Assembly: GCF_002243515.1 (NCBI RefSeq)
Contig: NZ_CP022657.1
Coordinates: 1,479,001 to 1,543,000 of the forward strand
Direction of reading: 5' to 3'
DNA from: Tumebacillus algifaecis
GTDB lineage: Bacteria; Bacillota; Bacilli; Tumebacillales; Tumebacillaceae
Length of the DNA stretch: 64,000 nt
The first letter of the stretch is position 1. Each line of letters opens with the position of its first letter. The translations under genes and the position numbers were made by a program. Below the pieces are notes generated by a model, which saw only the letters and a list, made by a program, of their open reading frames with translations, searched no databases and was not told the DNA's origin. Positions 27,289-35,847 of this stretch are shown here, in pieces.

Positions 27289-27328
27289 AATCTGGTTGAA
27301 AGTTCTGAAAGTATTACCAGATTGGAGG
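27289..27328 (+). promoter_or_regulatory. Inverted repeat abutting the RBS of the lipo-initiation NRPS
   Basis: AATCTGGT (27289-27296) and ACCAGATT (27316-27323) are perfect 8-bp inverted repeats separated by 19 nt; the right arm ends exactly where the GGAGG (27324-27328) begins, 9 nt before the ATG at 27338. It could be a dimeric repressor operator or a leader hairpin that affects ribosome access. Confidence 0.4.
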
Positions 27329-27337
27329 ATATAAAAC

Positions 27338-30300
27338 ATGGTGGATAACCGAGTCAATGTTGCAACCCTGGTCGAACTGTTGCAAATCAGAGCGCAAAGC
27401 TGGGCGGACCGGGATGCATTCGCATTTTTATCAGACAATGTGGAAGAGCGCATCACGTTTGCTGAACTGGATCGGAAGGCGCGGGCGGTCGCGGCGGTAT
27501 TGCAGGGGCTGGGCGCGGAAGGAGAGCGTGCGCTTCTCTTGTACCAATCAGGGCTGGAGTATATAGTCGCCTTCTTTGGTTGCCTGTATGCCGGAGTGTT
27601 TGCGATTCCGGCCTATCCGCCGCGGCAGAACGGGAACTTGGATCGTCTGCAGGCGATCGTCAAGGACTCGGAAGCTAAATACGCGCTGACCACAACGGCG
27701 ATTTTGAGCGGTGTGGAGAAGCGTTTTGGTGACGCGGAGGGTCTGAGCGATCTGGCGTGGGTGAACACCGATGAAGTGAAAGACAGCGAGGCGGAGCGCT
27801 GGAAAATGCCCAAGATCGACGGTGAGACCTTGGCGTTCTTGCAGTACACGTCAGGCTCGACGTCTGCGCCGAAAGGGGTCATGTTGACACATGGCAATCT
27901 GCTGGCGAACTTGGAGCTGATTCAAAGCAGCTTTGAGACATCGGAACAGGACCGCGCTGTGATCTGGTTGCCACCGTATCATGACATGGGATTGATCGGC
28001 GGGATCTTGCAGCCGATCTATGCCGGTTTTTACACGACGTTGATGGCGCCTGTCGCCTTTGTCCAACGTCCGTTGCGTTGGTTGCAGGAAATCTCCCGCA
28101 CCAGAGCATCGGTGTCTGGCGGCCCGAACTTTGCTTATGAGCTCTGTCTCGACAAGATCACGCCGGAGCAACGCGATCAACTCGATCTTTCCACATGGTC
28201 GGTGGCGTTTACAGGCGCTGAACCGATTCGCAAAGAGACGCTCGATCGGTTTGCCGAGTTTTTTGCACCGTGCGGTTTTCGAAAAGAAGCCTTTTATTCC
28301 TGTTACGGGCTGGCGGAAGGCACGTTGCTTGTCACCGGGGGCAAGAAAGCGGAATTCCCGATTGTCAATGAGTTTGATGGCGAGCAATTGGAACAGAACC
28401 GGGCGGTCCTGCTGACCGAGCCGATCGAAGGCAGCCGGACGTTGGTCTCGTCGGGCCGTTCGCCACAAGCTCAGCAGGTCGTGGTTGTCGATGTCGAATC
28501 GCTCACTCTCTGCGCAGAGGAGCAGGTTGGCGAGATTTGGGTGTCAGGTCCGTCGATCGCACAAGGCTACTGGAATCGCCCGGAGCAGACGAAAGAGACG
28601 TTTTGCGCGATGCTGGACGAAACGGGAGCCGGTCCCTTTTTGCGCACAGGCGACCTTGGCTTTTTGCAAGATGGAGAACTGTATGTGACGGGACGGATGA
28701 AAGATTTGATCATCATTCGCGGGCGCAATCACTATCCGCAGGATCTTGAGTTTACGGTGCAAGAATGCCACCCGGCGATCGCGACGGGCAACTTGGCCGC
28801 ATTTTCGGTCGTGATCGAGGAAGAAGAGCGACTGGTGATCACAGCAGAAGTGGAGCGCTCGATGCGCAGGTCCAATCTGGATGAGGTGATCGCCACCGTG
28901 CGCCAAGCGGTCGCCGAAGCGCATGAGTTGCAAGTGTACGGCATCGTGCTGTTGAAGCCTGCGAGCATTCCGAAGACCTCGTCGGGCAAGATTCAGCGCC
29001 ACGCCTGCAAAGATCGCTTTTTGCACGGTGGGTTGGACGTGTTGAAGTCCGATGTGTTGGATCGAGCGGCGGCAGAGGAAGGTCAGGACGCAGCGCTTGA
29101 CCTACAACTGAGCCGAGCTGACCTGATGGCTGTGGAGCAGGAAGCGCGCGGCAAACTGCTGGAGCAGTATCTGCTGGCTCGGGCTGCGGAGGCGCTCAAA
29201 GTGTCGGCGGCGCAGATCGGACGTGACAAACCGCTGGGAGCGCTCGGCATGGACTCGCTGACGGCGGTGGAGTTGAAGCATGAGATCGAGGAGAGCTTCG
29301 GTGTCGATCTGCCGCTGTCTGTACTGCTCGAAGGTCCGAGCGTTGCGACGCTGACAGTCGATGTGCTGAACGAATTGGCAGGGGCTTTGGAAGCATCGAC
29401 AAACGTTCTGCCGATGGAGCCGGGCGTGCATCCGTTGTCGCACGGACAGCGTGCGCTCTATTTCTTGCAGACGTTGCAGCCGGACAGCGCCGCGTACAAC
29501 ATTGCCAGCGCCGTACAAATCGGGTCGGGACTCGATGTACAACAACTGCGTGGTGCGATCGCAAAGCTGGTCGAGCGCCATCCGCTCTTGCGCACCACGT
29601 TTGTGCGGGATGAGGAAGAGCCGATGCAGGTTGTGCATGCGAAGCTTAACGTGCCGATCGTTGTGGAAGATGCAACCCAGTGGACGAATGAACAAGTCCA
29701 AGCGCATTTGACACAGGAGATGCATCGTCCATTCGATTTGCAAAACGGGCCGCTGCTGCGGATCAACTTGTACCCGCGAGCCACTGGGGAACATGTGATG
29801 TTGCTGGCGGTGCACCACATCATCGTCGATTTCTGGTCGCTCGGTGTGATCGTGCAAGAGTTGTCTGCGCTGTATGCAGGTCAGGAACTTCAGGCTGCCG
29901 GAACGGCGTATGCCGATTTCGCTGGCTGGCAGAGCGAGATGCTGTCCAGTGCCGAAGGAGCGGAAAAGTTGTCCTACTGGCAGGCAGAATTGGCCGGAGA
30001 ACTGCCGGTGCTCAGCCTGCCAACCGACCAACCGCGCCCGAGTGCACAGGCTCATTTTGGCGCCACTCACTCGCGCAAGCTGAGCGGGGCGTTGACCGCC
30101 CAAGTGAAAGAACTCGCTCAGTCACAGGGCACGACCCTGTTTACCACGCTGCTGTCCGCCTATCAGGTGCTTTTGCACCGCTACTCGGGTCAGGACGATA
30201 TTTTGGTCGGCACGCCGACCGTCGGGCGCAGCAAAGCGAAATATGCGAACACCGTCGGTTATTTTGTCAATCCGGTCGTTGTGCGTGGCGATCTGTCGGT

Positions 30301-33300
30301 CAATCCCACGTTTGCTGAGTTCATGCAGTCGGTGACCCAAAAGGTGCGTGGAGCGCTGTCGAATCAGGATTATCCGTTCCCGCTGCTCGTGGAAAAATTG
30401 GCACCGAAGCGCGATCAAAGTTACTCACCGCTGTTTCAAGCGATGTTCGTCCTGCAAAAATCACATCTGGATCAGGACGGATTGACCGGATTTGCACTCA
30501 ATGACTCCAGTGCACAGATGATGCTTGGCGACCTGCCTTTGCAATCGTGGGCGCTGGAGCGCCGATCCGCACAATTTGATCTGACGCTGATGATGGCAGA
30601 AGTGAACGGGGAATTGATCGCTTCCTTTGAATATGACCTCGGTCTGTTCAACGCCGAGACGATTGAACGGATGGCTCTCCATTTTGAAACCTTGCTCCAC
30701 TCGCTGGTTGCAAATCCGGCACTTACAGTCGGGGAAGCGAAGATCCTTCCGACAGAGGAGCAACAACGCCTGCTGGTGGAGTGGAATGCGACCGAAGTCG
30801 ATTTTGGTACACAAGCACCTTTGCACCGCCTGTTCGAAGAGCAGGCTGCACGCACGCCCGAAGCGAACGCGGTGGTCTTTGAGAGCACAGAATTGACCTA
30901 TCGCGAACTGAATGAACGGGCGAACCGCTTGGCACACCGCTTGCAAAAATCGGGGGTGGGTGCAGATGTGCTGGTCGGCATCTGCATGGAGCGCTCGTTG
31001 GAGATGGTCGTCTCCCTGCTGGCGACGCTGAAGGCGGGCGGGGCCTACGTGCCGCTCGACCCAAGTTATCCACAGGAACGTTTGGCCTTCATTTTGGAGG
31101 ATGCTAAACCGCCAGTGCTGTTGACACAGGCGCATTTGCAAGCAGGTCTGCCTGCGCATACAGCCGAGTTGATCGTGGTGGACCAAACGGATATTTCCGG
31201 GGAAATAGCAGAAAATCCGACTCAATCTGTCACGGCAGAAGATCTGGCCTACGTCATCTTTACCTCCGGTTCTACAGGACGTCCGAAAGGTGCCATGCTG
31301 CCACATCGGGCGATCTGCAATCATATGTTGTGGATGCTCCGAACGTATGGCTTGAACGAAACGGATCGCATTTTGCAAAAAACGCCGTTTGGGTTTGACG
31401 CATCGGTTTGGGAATTCTGGGCACCGCTGTTGGCTGGCGGCCAGTTGATCATCGCCAAGCCGGGCGGCCATCAAGACCCCGTCTATCTGTCGGATGCGAT
31501 CAAACGATATGGCGTGACGATGCTGCAAGTGGTGCCGTCCTTGCTGAGCGTACTGTTGAAGAGCAAGTTGCTTCGATCCGCGAAAACGCTGCGCTATGTG
31601 TTCTGCGGTGGTGAAGTGTTGTCGCCTATCGATACGACCGAGTTTTGCGACACGATGCCGAACGCCTCGCTGGTCAACCTGTACGGCCCGACCGAAGCGT
31701 GCATCGACACGACGTCTTGGACGGTCAGCTATGAGACGGATCTCGACCCGATCGACGATGAAGTAGCGATCATCCTTGAGCGCGTCAACATGCTGATCCC
31801 GATCGGCCGCCCGATCGCCAATGCGCAAGTCTACATCCTCGATGAACACCTGCAACCTGTACCGATCGGTGTGGCAGGTGAACTGCACATCGGTGGGGCA
31901 GGATTGGCGCGCGGATATGTCGGACGTCCTGATTTGACAGAAGAAAAGTTTATTGACAGCCCGTATGGGCGTTTGTATAAAACGGGCGACATGGCACGTT
32001 GGTTGCCCGATGGTTTGATCGACTACCTTGGCCGTCTCGACGATCAGGTCAAAGTGCGCGGCTTCCGCATCGAACTCGGTGAGATCGAAACGGTCTTGAG
32101 CCAACATCAACAGGTGCAGGAAGTGGTCGTGATCGCACGAGAAGACGTGCCGGGCGATCAACGCCTCGTCGCCTATGTGGTGGCGAAAGGGGACTTGACC
32201 TCGCTCGATCTGCGCACCCATGCACAAGGCATCTTGCCGGAGTACATGTTGCCGTCTGCTTACGTCATGCTCGAAGCGTTCCCGCATCTGCCAAACGGCA
32301 AGGTTGACCGTCGAGCGTTGCCCCGTCCGGAAGCGTCGCGCGGCGATGTTCAATATGTGGCGCCGCGCAATCAGACGGAAGCGGAGTTGGCGGAGATTTT
32401 CGCTGAGCTGTTGGGTGTGGAACGTGTGAGCATGACCGACAACTTCTTTGACCTCGGCGGACATTCGTTGCTCGCGATGCAGGTTGTCGCCCGTGTTGGC
32501 AAAGTGTTTTCGGTGCAAATCGCCCTGCGCAGCCTGTTCGATCTCCCAACGGTCGAGAAGTTCGCAGCGTTCATTCAACGCACGGCGAAAACGGAACTTC
32601 CGCCACTTTTGCCCGTCTCACGGGAAGGCGATCTGCCGCTCTCCTTCGCTCAGGAACGCCTGTGGTTCTTTGAAGAATTGCAAAGTGGTACGGCAACCTA
32701 CAACATTCCAGGTGGTTTGCGCCTGACGGGGCCGTTGGATCTTCAAGCGCTGGAAGAGAGCTTGAACGTCATCTTGGTTCAACATGAAGCACTGCGTACT
32801 TCGTTTGTCACCACGGATGGGCAGCCCAAGCAGGTGATTGCGCCGCAAGCTGTCGTTCCGTTTGTGGTGATCGATCTGCAAGGGTTGTCAGAAGCGGATC
32901 GTGAAGCAGAAGCGGTACGCATCACCGACGAAGAGGCGCGCAAACCGTTCACGCTCTCGCAAGCACCGCTGATGCGTGCAACCTTGCTGTGCTTGGGCCG
33001 AGAGGAGCACATTTTGCTGCTCACCTTGCATCACATCGTAGCGGACGGCTGGTCGCTCGGCCTCCTGATGCGTGAGCTGTCCGCGAATTACTGGGCGATC
33101 ACGGCAGGACGGCCTTTGGTGCACTCCGACTTGCCGATCCAATATGTGGACTTCGCACAGTGGCAAAAGGGCCTTGGCAGTTTGCTCGAGACGCAGTTGA
33201 ATTATTGGAAACGGCAACTCGGTGGCGAACTGCCCGTCCTGCAACTGCCGACCGACAAGCCGCGGCCGGCGGTGAAAACGTACAACGGGGCCGCGCGCAC

Positions 33301-35818
33301 TTTGACGCTGTCCAAACGATTGTCCGAAGAGGTCAATGTGCTGGCTCACCGCAACGAGGTCACCTTGTACATGACGTTGCTCGCCGCCTTCCAAACGCTG
33401 CTCTATCGCTACACGGGGCAGAACGATATCATCGTCGGCTCTCCTTCGGCGGGCCGCAACCGAGAAGAACTGTCCCAACTGATCGGCTTTTTCGTCAACA
33501 CCTTGGTCATTCGCACGCAGGTAGACGAAGGGAACTTGAGCTTTGAAGAGTTGTTGCTTCGCGTCCGCGACACGTCACTCGATGCTTTTTACAACCAAGA
33601 TGTGCCGTTTGAAATGTTGCTTGATGAACTGCAACCGGAGCGGAACATGAGCCAAACGCCTTTGTTCCAAGTGATGTTCGCCCTGCAAAACGCGCCGTTC
33701 GACCTCTATATGGAAGGTTTGAAAACGGAACGGATCGAAGGCGACAGCGCGACCGCCAAGTTCGACCTGACTTTGCAGGCGACCGAGACGAACCGCGGGA
33801 TCGTCTTGACGCTCGAATACAACACCGATCTGTACGAGTCGGCAACGATCGATCGCATGCTGAACCATTACGCGACCTTGTTGCAAGGCGCGGTAGAGAC
33901 ACCGGAGCAAAAGCTCAAACATCTGCCGTTGCTCACCACTGCAGAACAAGAGCAGCAATTGATTACATGGAACCAGACCCAAGCGAACTACCCGAGCGAG
34001 GACACCCTGCACAGCCTGTTCGAAGCTTGGGTGGAGCAACAGCCGGACACTCCTGCTGTGCTCGGCAATGGTCGCCAACTGACCTATGCCGAACTGAACG
34101 CTCGTGCCAACCAAGTGGCGCATGCGCTGCAACAGCGCGGCGTCGGCCCGGATACGTTCGTCGGGATCTCGCTGGAGCGCTCGCCGGAACTGCTTGTCGC
34201 CATCTTCGCGACGCTCAAGGCGGGCGGGGCTTATGTGCCGCTCGACCCGTCGCATCCGAAAGACCGACTGCACTTTATTCTTGACGATGCAAAACCGTCC
34301 GTTCTGCTAACACAGTCCACACTGGCCGACACCTTTGCTGGGGCGGACGTCCAGATCTTGTTGCTCGACAGCACTGGACTTGAGTATGCAAGCGAAAGCA
34401 CGGCGAACCCGCCGCGCGTTGCGACCCCCGACAACTTGAGCTACATGCTCTACACGTCCGGGACGACAGGTTTGCCCAAAGGCGCACTGTTGCAACATCG
34501 CGGTGTGGTCAACATGCTGAGCGACTTTAGCGAACGCAAAAGAGTGGAACCGGGCGCACCGGCCGCACTGTGGGCGAACTACGGTTTTGACCTGTCCGTG
34601 CTGGAGATTTTCACCTGTTTTATGGAGGGCGGTACGCTGTATCTGATGCCGGATGAAATCAGAAGCGACAGTGTCGCCTACTTCCACTGGTTGGAAGAGC
34701 ACGCCATTCAATGCGCTTTTATCCCACCGTTCATGGTCAAAGATTTCAACCAGTGGTTGGATGAGCAGCCGCGCAACATCAGATTGAGCCGCATCCTGAC
34801 CGGGGTTGAGCCGGTGTTAGAGCCGCTTGTGGCCGAAATGGCGCAACGATTGCCTGAGATGCTCATCATCAACGGCTACGGTCCGACCGAAGCGTCGATC
34901 TGCGCAACGCTGTACACGTTTGATCCGCATTGCGTACAAGAGCGCAATCTGCCGATCGGCCAGGCGGTACAGAACACGGAGCTCTACATTCTGGACGCCA
35001 ACCAGCAACTGGTGCCTCTAGGCGTCACAGGTGAACTGCATGTTGGGGGCACAGGGCTTGCCCGTGGCTACCTGAACCGTCCGGAACTGAACGAGGAGCG
35101 ATTTGTCCCGCATCCGTTCAAGCCGGGTGAACGTCTGTACCGCACGGGCGATGTGGTGCGCAGACTGCCCGATGGCAACATTGAGTACGTCTCGCGCATC
35201 GACCATCAGGTCAAAGTGCGCGGCTATCGCATCGAACTCGGCGAGATCGAAGCGGTGCTCAGCCAGCATCCGAAAGTGGTGCAGACGGTCGTTCTCGCTC
35301 GCGAAGATGGCGGCGATAAGTACCTCGCTGCCTACATCGTACCGACCGGAGCGGATGCGCCGACCAGCGCTGAACTGCGCAACGACCTGAAAGACAAACT
35401 GCCGATCTACATGATCCCGAGCGCATTTGTGATGCTCGATGCGATTCCGCTGACCAGCAACGGCAAAGTGGACCGCAAAGCGCTACCTGAACCGGTGATT
35501 ACGCGCACCGTCGAGTATGTGGCGCCGCGCACCGAAGCGGAAGAGAAAATGGCGTTGATCTGGTCGGCAGTGCTCGGCGTCGAGCAAGTGGGCGTACATG
35601 ACAACTTCTTTGACTTGGGAGGCCATTCGTTGCTCGCCACACAGCTGATCACTCGCGTCCGCACCACGTTCTCGGTGGAGTTGCCAGTTCGCTCCTTGTT
35701 TGAAGTGGCGACGATTGCGGAACTGTCTGCGATGGTTGAAGGTTTGCAGCAAAAAGCGGTCACGGCACCGCAGCAGCCAGCGATGAAAAAGCTGAACCGG
35801 GAACGCCGAAAACTGTAG
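27338..35818 (+). CDS. Lipo-initiating NRPS, FAAL-ACP-C-A(Gln)-T-C-A-T
   Basis: 2826 aa. Fatty-acyl-AMP ligase (residues ~1-580; YTSGSTSAPKGVMLTHGNLL and LPPYHDMGLIGGILQ are FAAL signatures); ACP (Ser640 in GMDSL); C1 (~695-1130; HHIIVDFWS, with Phe for the usual Gly); A1 (~1165-1670; YVIFTSGSTGRPKG); T1 (Ser1710); C2 (~1770-2200; HHIVADGWS); A2 (~2220-2720; LYTSGTTGLPKG); T2 (Ser2764). It ends in a basic tail (KKLNRERRKL) without TE. A1 pocket residues read D-A-W-Q-F-G-L-I-D-K, the published fengycin-type Gln code. A2, of the GVEP type, reads roughly D-L-L-F-I-T-G-I-C and is not recognised. Role: activates a free fatty acid as the adenylate, loads it on ACP, N-acylates Gln and adds a second residue. 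First gene of the right operon, GGAGG 9 nt upstream. Confidence 0.95.
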   Translation: MVDNRVNVATLVELLQIRAQSWADRDAFAFLSDNVEERITFAELDRKARAVAAVLQGLGAEGERALLLYQSGLEYIVAFFGCLYAGVFAIPAYPPRQNGNLDRLQAIVKDSEAKYALTTTAILSGVEKRFGDAEGLSDLAWVNTDEVKDSEAERWKMPKIDGETLAFLQYTSGSTSAPKGVMLTHGNLLANLELIQSSFETSEQDRAVIWLPPYHDMGLIGGILQPIYAGFYTTLMAPVAFVQRPLRWLQEISRTRASVSGGPNFAYELCLDKITPEQRDQLDLSTWSVAFTGAEPIRKETLDRFAEFFAPCGFRKEAFYSCYGLAEGTLLVTGGKKAEFPIVNEFDGEQLEQNRAVLLTEPIEGSRTLVSSGRSPQAQQVVVVDVESLTLCAEEQVGEIWVSGPSIAQGYWNRPEQTKETFCAMLDETGAGPFLRTGDLGFLQDGELYVTGRMKDLIIIRGRNHYPQDLEFTVQECHPAIATGNLAAFSVVIEEEERLVITAEVERSMRRSNLDEVIATVRQAVAEAHELQVYGIVLLKPASIPKTSSGKIQRHACKDRFLHGGLDVLKSDVLDRAAAEEGQDAALDLQLSRADLMAVEQEARGKLLEQYLLARAAEALKVSAAQIGRDKPLGALGMDSLTAVELKHEIEESFGVDLPLSVLLEGPSVATLTVDVLNELAGALEASTNVLPMEPGVHPLSHGQRALYFLQTLQPDSAAYNIASAVQIGSGLDVQQLRGAIAKLVERHPLLRTTFVRDEEEPMQVVHAKLNVPIVVEDATQWTNEQVQAHLTQEMHRPFDLQNGPLLRINLYPRATGEHVMLLAVHHIIVDFWSLGVIVQELSALYAGQELQAAGTAYADFAGWQSEMLSSAEGAEKLSYWQAELAGELPVLSLPTDQPRPSAQAHFGATHSRKLSGALTAQVKELAQSQGTTLFTTLLSAYQVLLHRYSGQDDILVGTPTVGRSKAKYANTVGYFVNPVVVRGDLSVNPTFAEFMQSVTQKVRGALSNQDYPFPLLVEKLAPKRDQSYSPLFQAMFVLQKSHLDQDGLTGFALNDSSAQMMLGDLPLQSWALERRSAQFDLTLMMAEVNGELIASFEYDLGLFNAETIERMALHFETLLHSLVANPALTVGEAKILPTEEQQRLLVEWNATEVDFGTQAPLHRLFEEQAARTPEANAVVFESTELTYRELNERANRLAHRLQKSGVGADVLVGICMERSLEMVVSLLATLKAGGAYVPLDPSYPQERLAFILEDAKPPVLLTQAHLQAGLPAHTAELIVVDQTDISGEIAENPTQSVTAEDLAYVIFTSGSTGRPKGAMLPHRAICNHMLWMLRTYGLNETDRILQKTPFGFDASVWEFWAPLLAGGQLIIAKPGGHQDPVYLSDAIKRYGVTMLQVVPSLLSVLLKSKLLRSAKTLRYVFCGGEVLSPIDTTEFCDTMPNASLVNLYGPTEACIDTTSWTVSYETDLDPIDDEVAIILERVNMLIPIGRPIANAQVYILDEHLQPVPIGVAGELHIGGAGLARGYVGRPDLTEEKFIDSPYGRLYKTGDMARWLPDGLIDYLGRLDDQVKVRGFRIELGEIETVLSQHQQVQEVVVIAREDVPGDQRLVAYVVAKGDLTSLDLRTHAQGILPEYMLPSAYVMLEAFPHLPNGKVDRRALPRPEASRGDVQYVAPRNQTEAELAEIFAELLGVERVSMTDNFFDLGGHSLLAMQVVARVGKVFSVQIALRSLFDLPTVEKFAAFIQRTAKTELPPLLPVSREGDLPLSFAQERLWFFEELQSGTATYNIPGGLRLTGPLDLQALEESLNVILVQHEALRTSFVTTDGQPKQVIAPQAVVPFVVIDLQGLSEADREAEAVRITDEEARKPFTLSQAPLMRATLLCLGREEHILLLTLHHIVADGWSLGLLMRELSANYWAITAGRPLVHSDLPIQYVDFAQWQKGLGSLLETQLNYWKRQLGGELPVLQLPTDKPRPAVKTYNGAARTLTLSKRLSEEVNVLAHRNEVTLYMTLLAAFQTLLYRYTGQNDIIVGSPSAGRNREELSQLIGFFVNTLVIRTQVDEGNLSFEELLLRVRDTSLDAFYNQDVPFEMLLDELQPERNMSQTPLFQVMFALQNAPFDLYMEGLKTERIEGDSATAKFDLTLQATETNRGIVLTLEYNTDLYESATIDRMLNHYATLLQGAVETPEQKLKHLPLLTTAEQEQQLITWNQTQANYPSEDTLHSLFEAWVEQQPDTPAVLGNGRQLTYAELNARANQVAHALQQRGVGPDTFVGISLERSPELLVAIFATLKAGGAYVPLDPSHPKDRLHFILDDAKPSVLLTQSTLADTFAGADVQILLLDSTGLEYASESTANPPRVATPDNLSYMLYTSGTTGLPKGALLQHRGVVNMLSDFSERKRVEPGAPAALWANYGFDLSVLEIFTCFMEGGTLYLMPDEIRSDSVAYFHWLEEHAIQCAFIPPFMVKDFNQWLDEQPRNIRLSRILTGVEPVLEPLVAEMAQRLPEMLIINGYGPTEASICATLYTFDPHCVQERNLPIGQAVQNTELYILDANQQLVPLGVTGELHVGGTGLARGYLNRPELNEERFVPHPFKPGERLYRTGDVVRRLPDGNIEYVSRIDHQVKVRGYRIELGEIEAVLSQHPKVVQTVVLAREDGGDKYLAAYIVPTGADAPTSAELRNDLKDKLPIYMIPSAFVMLDAIPLTSNGKVDRKALPEPVITRTVEYVAPRTEAEEKMALIWSAVLGVEQVGVHDNFFDLGGHSLLATQLITRVRTTFSVELPVRSLFEVATIAELSAMVEGLQQKAVTAPQQPAMKKLNRERRKL

Positions 35819-35847
35819 GCACGATAGAGCCAAAGGAGATGTTTCTT

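Larger units (their letters stand above)
26681..27337. other. 657-bp AT-rich intergenic region between ger operon and right NRPS block
   Basis: The divergent promoters for gerB and the 2826-aa NRPS should lie here. Visible contents: a short inverted repeat GTATCTTGATAC (about 26709-26720), a long hairpin at 26891-26935, a possible 60-codon gene at 27003-27185, and an inverted repeat abutting the NRPS ribosome binding site at 27289-27323. A 64-codon - strand frame at 26649-26843 overlaps gerB and has no RBS or recognisable content. No -35/-10 pair is convincing. Confidence 0.6.

Noticed and set aside
30461-32578. 705-codon open frame on the - strand inside the lipo-initiation NRPS
   Set aside because: Antisense to a certain NRPS gene; His/Arg/Gln-rich low-quality translation of the type produced by high-GC codon bias. 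No RBS or family resemblance.
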